64,000 bases of DNA, taken from a virus. The DNA lies in IMG/VR virus record IMGVR_UViG_3300042907_001518, positions 1-64,000 of that record. One strand, given 5' to 3'. Numbering within the stretch: the stretch's first letter is position 1; each line of letters begins with the position of its first letter. A model generated the notes under the pieces. The model was not told the origin of the DNA, made no database searches, and was given only the letters and a program-made list of their open reading frames with translations. Positions 1 through 10,590 of this stretch are shown one piece after another. The translations under genes and the position numbers were made by a program.

Positions 1-104
1 AGGAAGCCATCAAGAGAAAATTACCATTCATAGATTATGCTGGTAAGATGTTGATTAAACGAGCTATAAAAAACGCAAGAAACAAGATAAACAAAAAGTC
101 ATGA
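1..104 (+). CDS. 3' end of an upstream gene (partial)
   Basis: An open frame enters from the left edge and stops at TGA 102-104, overlapping the ATG of the next gene at 101. The visible 33 residues are basic and end in KINKKS. The product cannot be named. The ATG/TGA overlap indicates that the glycosyltransferase operon extends upstream of this window. Confidence 0.6.
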   Translation, partial: EAIKRKLPFIDYAGKMLIKRAIKNARNKINKKS

Positions 105-1744
105 GCAATCATTCAGATATTTGTTTTGTTACTGGTATTTGGGATCTAAATCGTGGTTCTTCTGAACCTGGGTGGCAAAGATCCTTCGATCATTATATTA
201 ATCATTTTATACAACTATTAAAAGATTTACACTCTCACAATTTGATCATTTTTATAGATCCTAGTCTTGAAGATATGATATGGAAATATAGAGATCCTAA
301 AAATACCAAAGTATACTATCATACCAAAAATGACTTCTCAGGAAGTTTTTTCCCATTTTTTGACCAAGTTCAAAATATAAGAAACAATCCAGAGTGGTAC
401 AATCAAGCCGGATGGTTAAAGGATAGCACACAAGGCAGTCTAGAATATTATAATCCTATGGTTATGAGTAAAATGTTCTTGCTCAATAATGCTAGATTAT
501 TTAATCCATTCAATAGTGATTACTATTATTGGATTGATGGTGGTATTACCAACACTCTTAGTCTAGGTTATTTCAATAATTCTGTTGTAATAAATAATTT
601 AATTAACTTATCTAAAAAGTTTCTATTTATTTGTTTTCCATATGAAACCAATTCTGAGATTCATGGTTTTAATATAGAGGCAATGAAAAAATTTAGCAAT
701 AGCGACACCGTGAATAGGGTGGCTCGCGGAGGATTTTTCGGAGGACACAAAAACTATATTCATCAAGCAAACGGATCGTACTACCAATTATTGCATAATT
801 CTCTACATGAAGGTTTTATGGGGACCGAAGAGAGTATTTTTACAATAATGACATATTTACAACCAGAAACGTACCACCACGAAATGATAAATGGTGACGG
901 ATTAGTATATACGTTTTTTGAAAAATTACAGGAAAAAGCTTATATAGCAAATAATTCTAAAGGAGTTAATCTATATATAAATACTTTTCAGTCTCCGTCT
1001 CAGTTGCAGATGTTATTAGACTCATTCGAAAAATATGAATCATCATTACTACAAAATACAAATAAAATTTTAATAAATAATACCCCCGACACCGATAAAA
1101 ATACAGAACTATTTAAACACTATGACAATATTTGTGCAAAATACCAATTCACGCAAATAAAAAATGGAAACATGGGTATTTGTGGATCTAGACAATGGTG
1201 TGCTGAACACTTTCAAGACTCAGATGCTGAATATATGTTATTTTTTGAAGATGATATGTTATTAGATTTTAATGGTAATTGTCCGTTTGGTTTTAATAAG
1301 AATGTCGAAAATTTATTAGAAACCATTATTGAGATAATGAATAAAGAGAAATATGATTTTCTAAAATTAAGCTTTAGCGAATTCTATGGACACAATGGAG
1401 ATCAGTGGAGTTGGCATAATGTTCCACAGAATCAAAAGATACAATATTTTGGTGAATTAGTTAATAGGCCGCCTACAAAATTCAATAATATCAAATCTTT
1501 AAACAACACACCATATGCCGATGGTGAGATTTACTATAGTAACTGGCCACATATTATAAGCAAAGAAGGCAACAAACGTTGCTTCTTGGATACAAAATGG
1601 GCTCATCCTTTTGAGCAAACTTGGATGAGTCATTTATATACTTTGGCACATAATAGTATTATTAGACCAGCAATACTTTTAGCTAGTCCTATAACACATA
1701 ATCGTGAACATCACTACCTTGCATCAGAAAGAAAAGAAAACTAA
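101..1744 (+). CDS. Two-domain glycosyltransferase (HtrL/YibB-like plus GT-A domain)
   Basis: 547 residues. Residues 1 to about 300 resemble the WlaTC/HtrL/YibB family of putative glycosyltransferases, including the stretch YNPMVMSKMFLLNNARLF followed by YYYWIDGGI. Residues from about 320 look like a separate GT-A fold domain, with the acidic metal-binding motif FFEDD near residue 381. The gene starts on the ATG that overlaps the upstream stop codon and is followed after 9 bases by another glycosyltransferase. It probably transfers sugars to a virion or host-surface acceptor; donor and acceptor are unknown. Two fused transferase domains would allow sequential additions. The family call is by eye; the GT-A call is the firmer part. 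Confidence 0.7.
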   Translation: MSNHSDICFVTGIWDLNRGSSEPGWQRSFDHYINHFIQLLKDLHSHNLIIFIDPSLEDMIWKYRDPKNTKVYYHTKNDFSGSFFPFFDQVQNIRNNPEWYNQAGWLKDSTQGSLEYYNPMVMSKMFLLNNARLFNPFNSDYYYWIDGGITNTLSLGYFNNSVVINNLINLSKKFLFICFPYETNSEIHGFNIEAMKKFSNSDTVNRVARGGFFGGHKNYIHQANGSYYQLLHNSLHEGFMGTEESIFTIMTYLQPETYHHEMINGDGLVYTFFEKLQEKAYIANNSKGVNLYINTFQSPSQLQMLLDSFEKYESSLLQNTNKILINNTPDTDKNTELFKHYDNICAKYQFTQIKNGNMGICGSRQWCAEHFQDSDAEYMLFFEDDMLLDFNGNCPFGFNKNVENLLETIIEIMNKEKYDFLKLSFSEFYGHNGDQWSWHNVPQNQKIQYFGELVNRPPTKFNNIKSLNNTPYADGEIYYSNWPHIISKEGNKRCFLDTKWAHPFEQTWMSHLYTLAHNSIIRPAILLASPITHNREHHYLASERKEN

Positions 1745-1753
1745 GGATAAATA

Positions 1754-3016
1754 ATGTCAGCAGAAAATACTATTTTTATTCAAATAGCCGCTTATAGAGA
1801 TCCGCAACTTTTACCAACCTTACGAGACGCTATAGATAAAGCAAAATTTCCAGAAAACTTAAGATTTGGTATATCGTGGCAGCATTGTGAAAATGATAGT
1901 TGGGATAATTTGGATAATTATAAGAATGATTCTAGATTTAAAATAATAGATATAGATTATCGAGATAGTAAAGGTGTCTGTTGGGCTAGAAATTTAGTAC
2001 AAAATCTTTATCAGGGAGAAGCTTACACTTTACAATTAGATAGTCATCATAGGTTTGTGGAAAACTGGGATACTACATTAATAGAAACTCTAACTAATCT
2101 GCAAAAAGAAGGATATCCAAAACCACTAATTACTGCTTATGTTCCTAGTTTTGATCCGGACAACGATCCAGAAAAACGAGTAATAGAACCATGGAAAATG
2201 ACCTTTGATAGATTTATTCCCGAAGGTGCTGTGTTCACATTACCAGCATCATATAATCCACAAATTGATGATGTTAGCAAACCATTACCAGCAAGATTTT
2301 ATAGTGCGCACTTTGCTTTTAGCGTAGGAGCATTTGCTAAAGAAGTACAACACGATCCAGAATACTATTTTCATGGAGAAGAAATTAATATTGCTGTTAG
2401 GGCTTTTACTCATGGATATGATTTATTTTATCCGAATACCATAGTATGCTGGCATGAATATACGAGAAAAGGACGAACTAAACAATGGGACGATGATAAA
2501 ACCTGGGGTCAAAAAAATACTCATTGTCATTCTAGAAATAGAAAATTATTTGGTATGGACGGAGAAATTAACGATATTGATTTTGGTAAATATGGATTTG
2601 GTAATACGAGAACGCTAAAACAATACGAAAAATACTCCGGATTATGTTTTAGCAACAGATGCATTACTCAGGATGTTATTGATCATATACCTCCTAAACT
2701 TTCTAATATGGAAATATCAGATGAGGAATTTGAATCAAAACTAATACCAATTTTTAAACATTGTATAGATATTGGCTATAATCAAGTAGAAGAAAATGAT
2801 TATGATTTTTGGTGTGTAGCATTCAAAGACCAAAACGGTAATGATATTTATAGACAAGATGCTGATGAGAACGAAATTGGAATCATGAAAAATGATCCCG
2901 ATGGATACTGCAAGATATGGCGAACATTTAGAACACAGATTCAACCACAAAGTTGGATAGTATGGCCCCATAGTAAATCAAAGGGCTGGGCAGATCCTAT
3001 AACTGGGAATATATGA
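1754..3016 (+). CDS. GlcNAc-transferase-like glycosyltransferase (PF11397/GT60 type)
   Basis: 420 residues. The N-terminus IFIQIAAYRDPQLLPTLRDA followed by FGISWQ is typical of the GlcNAc family (PF11397), which includes polypeptide and Skp1 alpha-GlcNAc transferases. The motif LQLDSHHRF near residue 95 supplies the D-x-H metal/nucleotide site. HGEEINIAVRAFTHGYDLFYP and a C-terminal WHEY box are also family-like. Characterised members put GlcNAc on Thr or hydroxyproline of proteins. This makes the Thr/Pro-rich tail proteins encoded convergently at 7158-10581 plausible acceptors (inference). A start SD-like AAGGATAA lies just upstream. Confidence 0.78.
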   Translation: MSAENTIFIQIAAYRDPQLLPTLRDAIDKAKFPENLRFGISWQHCENDSWDNLDNYKNDSRFKIIDIDYRDSKGVCWARNLVQNLYQGEAYTLQLDSHHRFVENWDTTLIETLTNLQKEGYPKPLITAYVPSFDPDNDPEKRVIEPWKMTFDRFIPEGAVFTLPASYNPQIDDVSKPLPARFYSAHFAFSVGAFAKEVQHDPEYYFHGEEINIAVRAFTHGYDLFYPNTIVCWHEYTRKGRTKQWDDDKTWGQKNTHCHSRNRKLFGMDGEINDIDFGKYGFGNTRTLKQYEKYSGLCFSNRCITQDVIDHIPPKLSNMEISDEEFESKLIPIFKHCIDIGYNQVEENDYDFWCVAFKDQNGNDIYRQDADENEIGIMKNDPDGYCKIWRTFRTQIQPQSWIVWPHSKSKGWADPITGNI

Positions 3017-3017
3017 T

Positions 3018-3830
3018 ATGGCTATTATTATAGAGTATGATCAGGCAACAGGACTAGGTGATCAATATGCGAGTATATATAGTCTATATGGAGTATATCA
3101 AAAACTCAAACATAACACTAATTCTTCAATTATAGTATATTGTAATTCAAAAATAAGCCATTATTTTGGCAATAATATGCCAGGACTTGAATTTTATAGT
3201 AAAATTTTTGATTATTCTTTTTTAGATCAAATTTATTTCAATCAAAGTATTCCATCGTGTTTTGTACATAAAAAATATTGGCATAATAACTATTTTAGTT
3301 TCTATAGTGACAATAATATAGATGATCAATTGTTGAATAGTATTGATTTTGAATACATGGGACACACAACACTGTATAACAAAGATAATTCATATAATCC
3401 TCTAAATATTCAGCCGTTAATAAATAAAGATTTACTATATAATAATAATATTGTTGATCCATTTATAGTATTTCATTTGAGATTTCATGATTCATGGAAT
3501 GAAAATACAGACCCGGCTGAATTTTATAGAGTATATAAAAATATTCAATCTATAATAGAAACAAGATATTCTAAACATAGAATAGTAATAGGAGGTAGAA
3601 ATGGACTGGATCCAATATTAAAAAAAGTTGCATGTAAATATATCATTAAAACAGAGCAACACACCGATAATATCTATAACGATGTAATATCTTATGCTAA
3701 AGATATGGTTTTATACTCATATGCAGATAAAATTTTTGCATATTGTTATTGGCAAAGTAATTTTATAACATATTCTATATTGCATAATCAAAAGCAAAAA
3801 ACATATAAAAATTTAATAGAAAAAATATAA
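3018..3830 (+). CDS. Putative glycosyltransferase, unassigned family
   Basis: 270 residues, starting one base after the preceding stop. The opening GLGDQYASIYSLYGVYQKL resembles the glycine-rich N-terminal loop of GT-B enzymes that scan for nucleotide sugars. FIVFHLRFHDSW near residue 153 and VIGGRNGLDPI near residue 190 recall fucosyltransferase-like (GT23/O-FucT type) folds. No catalytic motif can be assigned with certainty. The position between two transferases supports a role in glycan synthesis. The gene is very AT-rich like its neighbours. Confidence 0.5.
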   Translation: MAIIIEYDQATGLGDQYASIYSLYGVYQKLKHNTNSSIIVYCNSKISHYFGNNMPGLEFYSKIFDYSFLDQIYFNQSIPSCFVHKKYWHNNYFSFYSDNNIDDQLLNSIDFEYMGHTTLYNKDNSYNPLNIQPLINKDLLYNNNIVDPFIVFHLRFHDSWNENTDPAEFYRVYKNIQSIIETRYSKHRIVIGGRNGLDPILKKVACKYIIKTEQHTDNIYNDVISYAKDMVLYSYADKIFAYCYWQSNFITYSILHNQKQKTYKNLIEKI

Positions 3831-3839
3831 AAGTTTTCA

Positions 3840-4547
3840 ATGAGCTACATATACTGCACAATAGCTATTGGTAAAAAATATCTAGATATAGCTATTGAAT
3901 TTGCTAAGGAATTAAATAATAAATCGAATACGCACAAAGTATTGATAGTAACTGATGAAGAATCACTCGATATCCCAAATACTTATTTCATACCATTTGA
4001 TAAAAATAATGTAACTTTTATACAAAATATATTTAACTATAATTTAAAATACATTCCGATGATGGAGTGTTCAAAATTATATTATAATTTTATTATCTTT
4101 ATTGATGCTGATTGGCGATTACATGAACTATATAAAGAAGAAAAAATATTAGAATTTTTAGATAAGTTTGATAAAAGCGAATATGATTTCATATTTGAAA
4201 GACCACATACTATTGGAGTCCATAAATATAATAAAGCCACCTGTTTTTGGAAACATAAAATAGAACCATACAAACTATTGCAAACAAGAAAATATGATGA
4301 TGCCCATGTTGTTAATGAACAATTCATGGTCTTTAAAAATAATGATAAATTTAAAATATTTTGTGATAGATGGAAAGAAAGAAATGATTTTGGTATTCAA
4401 AATAATATTTGGGCATTTGCCGAAGGGCTTGAAATAGGTATGTCTGCTATTGATGCTAATATGACAATGAATTGGCAACTTATGAGATCTTTGAAACAAT
4501 GTTTTAGATTTCAAAACAATACTGGAATATCTTTTGAAAGATTTTGA
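3840..4547 (+). CDS. GT-A fold glycosyltransferase (GT8-like)
   Basis: 235 residues. The sequence begins with a Rossmann-like strand (YIYCTIAIGKKYLDIAIEFA). It carries the D-x-D motif FIIFIDADWR near residue 85, expected to coordinate the metal and nucleotide sugar. HVVNEQFMVFKNNDKFKIF and a late WAFAEGLEIGMSA segment are typical of GT8/DUF-type transferases. It sits inside the glycosyltransferase operon, with the next gene starting 3 bases after its stop. Specificity is unknown. Confidence 0.68.
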   Translation: MSYIYCTIAIGKKYLDIAIEFAKELNNKSNTHKVLIVTDEESLDIPNTYFIPFDKNNVTFIQNIFNYNLKYIPMMECSKLYYNFIIFIDADWRLHELYKEEKILEFLDKFDKSEYDFIFERPHTIGVHKYNKATCFWKHKIEPYKLLQTRKYDDAHVVNEQFMVFKNNDKFKIFCDRWKERNDFGIQNNIWAFAEGLEIGMSAIDANMTMNWQLMRSLKQCFRFQNNTGISFERF

Positions 4548-4549
4548 TA

Positions 4550-5530
4550 ATGAAAATTTTAAATATACGTCATGCTTTTGCTGACCATGGAAAATACTAT
4601 CCAACAAGTTTTTTTCAAAAACTATATGATAGGCTATTAATAGAATATCCAGATTATGAATTTATAATTGATAATAGTCCTGATTATGAAAATCATGGAC
4701 AAGGATCTGTATATAGTTGTTTGAATTTTTCTATTATTAATCCAGATAATAAATATATACTAGTATCTTTTTTTGATAATTGGCGATATCATTTTATGAA
4801 ACATATGGGATGGCGACCAGAACTAATGACACAATTTCTATATCCAGGAGGTTTTAACTATGCTGAATATTTTTATTTCAAACATTTAGAAAGAGATAAT
4901 ACTGATATATTATGTCCGAGCAACATAAATAAAATTTATCAATCTTTTTACTATCCAACATATAATGTATCGGACGAAGCATATGTATCAGAACTATACG
5001 AATCTAGGAATATAAGAACAGCCATACCAGAACTATACTTTCATGGCTGCTTATGGGATTTTAGACAAACAATGATGGATGGATTAGATGATAGTTCTAT
5101 TTATGTTTCAGATAAACATGGAAGAAATTTAGATTATAACTTATACCTAAATTACATGAGCCACTATCGTTGCGCATTAAGTCTACCGGGCGGAACTGAA
5201 ATTTGTAATAGAGATATAGAGTGTTTTAGTATAGGCGTACCAATCATAAGACCAACGTTGTCTATTAATTTTGAGGATCCATTAATTCCTAACTATCATT
5301 ATATTAGTTGCTATGATAATTGTAAATATTGGGATGGATACCCCTCCTACCTATCATATAAAGACTTTCAAGAATCTTTGAAAGACTGCTGGAGCAGAGT
5401 AAAGAATAACATTGAGTATCTTGAATTTGTAGCTAATAATGCTAGGCGGTGGTATCTAAGAAATTGCACAATAGATAATAATATCAAATATATAATGTCT
5501 AAAATAGATCTGGAGACTTTAAATGGTTAA
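4550..5530 (+). CDS. Exostosin/GT-B-like glycosyltransferase
   Basis: 326 residues from ATG 4550; an in-frame TTG at 4544 is a weaker alternative. The C-terminal half contains YRCALSLPGGTEICNRDIEC followed by FSIGVPIIRPTL. This acidic nucleotide-sugar-binding loop resembles those of exostosin-type GT-B enzymes. The N-terminal half is an unassigned partner domain rich in Tyr and Asn. The stop overlaps the next start by 8 bases, implying translational coupling. Substrate unknown. Confidence 0.6.
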   Translation: MKILNIRHAFADHGKYYPTSFFQKLYDRLLIEYPDYEFIIDNSPDYENHGQGSVYSCLNFSIINPDNKYILVSFFDNWRYHFMKHMGWRPELMTQFLYPGGFNYAEYFYFKHLERDNTDILCPSNINKIYQSFYYPTYNVSDEAYVSELYESRNIRTAIPELYFHGCLWDFRQTMMDGLDDSSIYVSDKHGRNLDYNLYLNYMSHYRCALSLPGGTEICNRDIECFSIGVPIIRPTLSINFEDPLIPNYHYISCYDNCKYWDGYPSYLSYKDFQESLKDCWSRVKNNIEYLEFVANNARRWYLRNCTIDNNIKYIMSKIDLETLNG

Positions 5531-6134
5531 CGGTGGTTTTGCATATGGATACTTATTTATAAGTCAACATCCCGACGCCCAAAAAATTTTCACAGATTTA
5601 TTTGATGTGGTAAGGCCATCCAGAATATTGGAAATTGGTACGTTTCATGGTGGTCTAACATTGATGCTCAGAGACTGTTTAGACAATATGGGCTTATCCG
5701 GCTCGGTCATTAGAACGTACGATATTTTGGAACAAGAATTTTTAAAACCATTAGTTAAAGGTAGGTTGGTGGAAGTCTATAAAAAAAATCTATTTGATGA
5801 TAGTTATACTGGTTTTATAAACGAAGAGGCTGAGAATGAAGTAAAATCTTTTATTCAGCAAGATGGGGTGACGGTGGTTCTATGTGATGGAGGATGTAAA
5901 AAGTGCGAATATGGCCTATTAGCACCGCTGCTCAAAAATCAAGATATTATTATGGCCCATGATTATTGTCCAAATAAAGACTACTTTAATGAATATATGA
6001 AAGATAAAATATGGGACTGGTGTGAAATTGAAGATAAAGATATCGATATTATTAGTAAAGACTATAATCTAGTTTCTTTTCATCAAGACAAATTATTATC
6101 CATAGCCTGGAATTGCAGAATTAAAAATGATTAA
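5523..6134 (+). CDS. Class I SAM-dependent methyltransferase
   Basis: 203 residues. The SAM-binding motif I is RILEIGTFHGGLTLML near residue 37, followed by the acidic strand end VIRTYDIL (motif II) and VVLCDGGCKK (motif IV region). It resembles small class I methyltransferases and cephalosporin-hydroxylase-type proteins found in polysaccharide clusters. It overlaps both neighbours by 8 bases, so it probably modifies a sugar made by the surrounding glycosyltransferases. The methyl acceptor is not deducible. Confidence 0.7.
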   Translation: MVNGGFAYGYLFISQHPDAQKIFTDLFDVVRPSRILEIGTFHGGLTLMLRDCLDNMGLSGSVIRTYDILEQEFLKPLVKGRLVEVYKKNLFDDSYTGFINEEAENEVKSFIQQDGVTVVLCDGGCKKCEYGLLAPLLKNQDIIMAHDYCPNKDYFNEYMKDKIWDWCEIEDKDIDIISKDYNLVSFHQDKLLSIAWNCRIKND

Positions 6135-7149
6135 AGAACTATGTGTGGTTGGCCATCCATCTAAATTAGGTGGCGCAGACACAGAGCTGGAGCATCAGAT
6201 AAGGCTTTGGAGAGAGATGGGTGTGGATGTATATCTTTGTCACACCTCTGGATTTGATAATCGGGCCAATACAATGAAAGAACAAATGCTTTCTATTGGA
6301 TGTAAATATATTCCATCAAAATCATGGAAAGATCTAAAAGATTTTCATGTTATATCTTTTTGTAATGGTCAATTTTTAGCTAATATAGAAGAAATAAAAA
6401 AATATGCAAAATCAACCACGTTTGTTAACTGCATGACTTGGAATTTTGAAAAAGAACTTAAAGCACACGAAAATGGATTGATAGACTTTTTCTTATATCA
6501 AACACAACATCAGTTCGATAAAGGTAGTATTAAATTAAAAACAATATCATCAACATATAATCCATTGTTTTTTAATCCATATTTTGATAATAGTGATTTT
6601 CCCTTTATAGAAAGAAAAAATAATGATTTCTTTAGATTTGGAAGAATATCTAGGGGAGATGCTGACAAATACAATAAACACCAGATATGGATTTGGGAAA
6701 CAATGACAGCGCCAGTATTAAAAAGCGGTATTGTACTAGGATGGGATCATAGAGCAATGTGTAAGCTCGGAGGATTACCTTCTTATGTGAAAGGATATGA
6801 AGAAGGAGCGATTACTCAACAAGAATTCTATAAAGAATGTGATGTTATTATTATGAGCACAGATACTTATGAGAATTTACCTAGAGTGGGTTTTGAAGCA
6901 ATGAGTTCAGGATCGTTATTAGTTGTTGATGATAAAGGCGGATGGAAAGTTTTAGTAGAAAATGGAAAAACAGGATGGCTATGTAAAGATAATAGGGAAT
7001 TTATTTATAAAGCATCTAGATCAGCATTTGAGATCGAAGAAACCCATAATATGAGAATATCTGCTAGAGAAAAATTATTAAATGAATGGGGTAAAGAAAG
7101 CAGTATGAAATCATGGCAAAATATTTTTGATAAGTGGTCAAATATTTAA
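6127..7149 (+). CDS. GT4-family glycosyltransferase (GT-B)
   Basis: 340 residues. The N-terminal VVGHPSKLGGADTELEHQI matches the acceptor-domain glycine loop of GT4 enzymes. The C-terminal YENLPRVGFEAMSSGSLLVV contains the E-x7-E-like donor-binding motif, followed by VENGKTGWLC. It is the last gene of the plus-strand operon and runs up to the convergent late operon with only 8 bases between the stop codons. No clear hairpin separates the two. Confidence 0.8.
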   Translation: MIKELCVVGHPSKLGGADTELEHQIRLWREMGVDVYLCHTSGFDNRANTMKEQMLSIGCKYIPSKSWKDLKDFHVISFCNGQFLANIEEIKKYAKSTTFVNCMTWNFEKELKAHENGLIDFFLYQTQHQFDKGSIKLKTISSTYNPLFFNPYFDNSDFPFIERKNNDFFRFGRISRGDADKYNKHQIWIWETMTAPVLKSGIVLGWDHRAMCKLGGLPSYVKGYEEGAITQQEFYKECDVIIMSTDTYENLPRVGFEAMSSGSLLVVDDKGGWKVLVENGKTGWLCKDNREFIYKASRSAFEIEETHNMRISAREKLLNEWGKESSMKSWQNIFDKWSNI

Positions 7150-7157
7150 TATCTAAA

Positions 7158-7847
7158 CTATGGACACTTAGAATTTGTTGGAGTAACAGTTGGTGTCCTA
7201 GTTGGACTGATGGCCGGCGTGCCTGTTAAAGAAGGAGAGGGTGTTTTAGTTGGTGTTGGTAATGGTGTTTTAGTTGCGGTTGGTGTTATTGCTGCTGTAG
7301 CTGGTGGCGTTTTAGTGGGTGTTTGAGATACTCCCGGAGTTGATGCGGCTGTTTTAGTTGGTGTGCGTGTTGTAGTATGTGTGGGAGTTCTTGTCGGAGT
7401 TTTGGTTGGGGTTGTAGTGTTTGTTGGTGTTGGGGTCGGGCCGCTAGTTGCTGTTAAACTAACAGTTGCTCCTGGGGTTGCGGTTGGTGTTTTTGTTGGA
7501 GTTTTAGTTGGTGTTGCTGTTGGCGTTGGTGTAGGACTTGATCCAATGCTCTTACTAGGAGTAATACTAGGAGTAGGCGTAAGGCTTGATGATGCTGCCG
7601 GTGTTGATGTGTTAGATGGTGAAACGCCAGGAGTGTTTACTGGTGTTTCTGAAACAACATATGGCGTTGTCCAATTACTACAAGACGGACAAGACTGAGT
7701 AATCGCTGGCGTAGCTGTGGGCGTTGGTGATGGGGCCGGAGAAGCTGTTAATGATGGCGTGACTGTTCTAGTAACGCTAACAGTGGGCTCTGGTGTTTTT
7801 GTTGCGGTTTTTGTTAGCGTTGGTGTTGGGGATAGACATATACTCAT
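7158..7847 (-). CDS. Thr/Pro-rich mucin-like tail protein
   Basis: 229 residues starting at ATG 7847, preceded by GGAG; an in-frame TTG at 7862 is less likely. Almost the whole protein is a low-complexity array of [10 protein letters not shown] and SPTPT units. One short non-repetitive island includes [13 protein letters not shown] near residue 75. Such extended Thr/Pro segments behave as rigid stalks and are classic O-glycosylation acceptors. It overlaps the end of the 910-residue tip protein, which has the same tracts. It is probably a fibre or stalk at the tail tip; function is inferred. Confidence 0.7.
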   Translation of the reverse strand: MSICLSPTPTLTKTATKTPEPTVSVTRTVTPSLTASPAPSPTPTATPAITQSCPSCSNWTTPYVVSETPVNTPGVSPSNTSTPAASSSLTPTPSITPSKSIGSSPTPTPTATPTKTPTKTPTATPGATVSLTATSGPTPTPTNTTTPTKTPTRTPTHTTTRTPTKTAASTPGVSQTPTKTPPATAAITPTATKTPLPTPTKTPSPSLTGTPAISPTRTPTVTPTNSKCP

Positions 7848-7848
7848 A

Positions 7849-10581
7849 TTACATTTCTCCAATTCCTAATTTTTCCATCTTAATAGCTATTGCTGGCGCG
7901 GAACAATCCACTGGTAGGTTAAGTTTATTTCTTACAGAAATCATAGAGCCTTTACGAATACCTTCTTCACAATAGTCTATACCAGCAGCATACTCTACTA
8001 GTATTATACCTTCAGTACTATCAATACGACTATAGGTACCGTATACTGTTGGAGTAATTGGCTCCGGATGTCTTTGTAATACAATATATTTTTCTGTTGA
8101 TGTATCAAAATATGCATATACTAATTCACCAATTTTATGTGTTTTTCCTAATCTGTCCACAATATTAATCATCACAGCAGCTTCACGTTCCGGTTCATCT
8201 CCACTAGATGACGAAGATGGGCTTGGTGATGGTGTTGGGGTTGGTGTTGCTGTGGGTGTTGGGGTTGTGGTCGATGTTGGAGTTGGTGTTAGTGTGGGCG
8301 TGCTGGTTTGTGTGGCGGTGGGGGTTGGAGTAGGAGTACTAGTTTCTGTTGGTGTTGGAGTTGGTTCGCTGGATGAGCTACTATCACACGTAGTGGTACC
8401 TATGGTAATACTTCCAGTACTAACTACTCCTAAAATTTTAATAACAGCTGTAGTAAATACGAGACCACCACTTCCAAGGGTCACTCCTGTAATTACTGTT
8501 GTTGTTTGAGGCGCGCTGGGAGAAGGCGCTGGAGTATTAGTTGGTGTGGGAGTTGGAGTGGGCGTTACTGAGCAAGGACATTCTACTTCGCTATCAAATG
8601 GTCCACTAACAATATTGTCAACACCACAAAATAATGGATCATCAGATCTTCTACATATAAACTGAGGGTTGCCAAGTTCATCTGTTCCATCGGTACAACA
8701 ATACCATTTAATATTCTCTTCGGCATCACATGGTCCTATATTAACTAATATCCATTCATATTCTTTTTTACTAATTCCATCACCACAAGCCTTATCATCT
8801 CCATATTGTGCATTAACTTTAGAACCTTCTTTATCAAATAGTTGTTTACCATATGGTATGATAACGCCTTTACCTTCACTATAACAGTGAACAGTATCTG
8901 TAATTTTAGCAACAACAATTTTATAGGATTGTGGACTTACCCATAAGCCTCTATCTCTATCAAAACGTAAATCAATAGGAGCTGCTGGCCAAGTTGATGG
9001 TTTCTTTAACCAGTCTTGTAAAAATTCATCTTTTAGGTATGTATTCTTAAAAGTTCCTTGTTTTGCAGCTTCTTCTGCATCTGAAGCATTTGGTACTGGT
9101 TTTCCATCTAAGTCATAACCCCAACTATGTAGTACTATTGGTCCTCTCATTGCGATAAAACGATAGTCATCAGCATACTTATCGTTATCGTCTGGTCTAT
9201 ACATATTAATAATGATACCACTATTAGGAACCTGATCGCCTCTACCAAGAATATCTATTGCGTGACCAGCACCTGGACCCTTATGATGATGTTCATCAGA
9301 ACTAAAATTATTAGTTAGTGGATTATTATATTCCTGAGTAATTTCTAAATTATATTGTTCATGTATTAAATCTTTAGCACTACAATCTCCACTGACAGAA
9401 AATGGAGGCTGTGGAGAAATCGGGGATGATTTGTGTCCCTGTGGATTAAAAGTAGCATATCTAGGTAGTCCACCATCCCCCTTTAAAGATACTGGGCCGA
9501 TCAAACCATCCCAACTCATATAAGCCTTTTTATCATACTCATATGTCATTTCATTAACACTTTTACTCAAAGTGTTCGTTCCAACAACTGTTCTTTGACT
9601 CTGGTTATCCTGTGACCCATCCCAATCGTACATTTCAGCCACTAAAACGCGTTGTAATGAAGCTTCTCTATTAGTGCCAGGTAATTTATTTTCTATTACG
9701 GATTGTCTTTTTGCATTTTGTATTTTACGGCCAATCTTATTTTGAACAATTTGAGCAGATCGTAGGAATTTAAGTTGTTCTTGTCTGTTTTTGGCTATAT
9801 CTTTAAATTTATCAATAAAATGTCTATTTAAACTACCAAACTTAGGAGTATATGTTTTGAATTCATAACTAGTTGTTACTCCACCAGAACCAAAGGTAAA
9901 ATTAATATTAGTAAGATTAGGACCACCAGCACCGGCCGTTGCTCCTAGACTAGCCAAGTCTGGTAAACCAGGTATTGTAACACCACCAGTTTCTGCTCTA
10001 GTTAAACCTATAGCAGATGATTCTACAATAGATGATCCGGCAGAGTTCATTGCTGCTGTGGATCCAAAAACCCAAGGACATAAATCAGCATCTACTGCTA
10101 CAGATGTGCCACCGGAACTATTTCCAAAATTTGATGATGCGTATGGTCCATACATTTTAACATTGCTACGCATTGGCACCATAGCGGCAGATGGCATGAC
10201 CGCCGCAGGCTGATATCCCATTTGATTCATGCTATGAGAATCAACAGCATTTTGAACCTTTTGTAACCACTCTACATCTGCTCCGCACACAGTTTGTGGC
10301 TGAAAATTTCTAGCATTATCTTCATCAACATTATTACCATTAGGGTCTTGAGGTTTTAATCCGGTAGTAGTAAATAACAAAGATCTAATTAGATTTTTAT
10401 AGTCCTCACAAACCGTTTGAGAACACATATCACTAAACTTAATAACTATATTTGGTTCATTACGCCATATATAAATTTTTTCATCTACTTCGGCTTTAAT
10501 CCAAGTAAGATTACCAGCGGCCACAATCTCTTCATCAGATAGTTTAGAGATATCTAATTTTCCACAGTTAATACCGGCCAT
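7849..10581 (-). CDS. Large tail-tip/baseplate-region protein with Thr/Pro stalks
   Basis: 910 residues. Residues 1-660 look globular and are unassigned; they include a Gly/Ala-rich region near 130-230 and a charged helix near 260-310. Two Thr/Pro/Ser tracts follow: [20 protein letters not shown] near 675, and a longer one near 745-805. A compact C-terminal domain of about 100 residues ends the protein. The gene lies downstream of the probable hub protein and upstream of the pure Thr/Pro protein. A structural protein of the distal tail or its fibres fits best. Confidence 0.62.
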   Translation of the reverse strand: MAGINCGKLDISKLSDEEIVAAGNLTWIKAEVDEKIYIWRNEPNIVIKFSDMCSQTVCEDYKNLIRSLLFTTTGLKPQDPNGNNVDEDNARNFQPQTVCGADVEWLQKVQNAVDSHSMNQMGYQPAAVMPSAAMVPMRSNVKMYGPYASSNFGNSSGGTSVAVDADLCPWVFGSTAAMNSAGSSIVESSAIGLTRAETGGVTIPGLPDLASLGATAGAGGPNLTNINFTFGSGGVTTSYEFKTYTPKFGSLNRHFIDKFKDIAKNRQEQLKFLRSAQIVQNKIGRKIQNAKRQSVIENKLPGTNREASLQRVLVAEMYDWDGSQDNQSQRTVVGTNTLSKSVNEMTYEYDKKAYMSWDGLIGPVSLKGDGGLPRYATFNPQGHKSSPISPQPPFSVSGDCSAKDLIHEQYNLEITQEYNNPLTNNFSSDEHHHKGPGAGHAIDILGRGDQVPNSGIIINMYRPDDNDKYADDYRFIAMRGPIVLHSWGYDLDGKPVPNASDAEEAAKQGTFKNTYLKDEFLQDWLKKPSTWPAAPIDLRFDRDRGLWVSPQSYKIVVAKITDTVHCYSEGKGVIIPYGKQLFDKEGSKVNAQYGDDKACGDGISKKEYEWILVNIGPCDAEENIKWYCCTDGTDELGNPQFICRRSDDPLFCGVDNIVSGPFDSEVECPCSVTPTPTPTPTNTPAPSPSAPQTTTVITGVTLGSGGLVFTTAVIKILGVVSTGSITIGTTTCDSSSSSEPTPTPTETSTPTPTPTATQTSTPTLTPTPTSTTTPTPTATPTPTPSPSPSSSSSGDEPEREAAVMINIVDRLGKTHKIGELVYAYFDTSTEKYIVLQRHPEPITPTVYGTYSRIDSTEGIILVEYAAGIDYCEEGIRKGSMISVRNKLNLPVDCSAPAIAIKMEKLGIGEM

Positions 10582-10590
10582 ATAGTGTCC

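Noticed and set aside
7363-7698. Open frames antisense to the Thr/Pro tracts, giving Val/Gly-rich proteins
   Set aside because: They are shadows of the Thr/Pro codon repeats on the minus strand and have no ribosome binding site.
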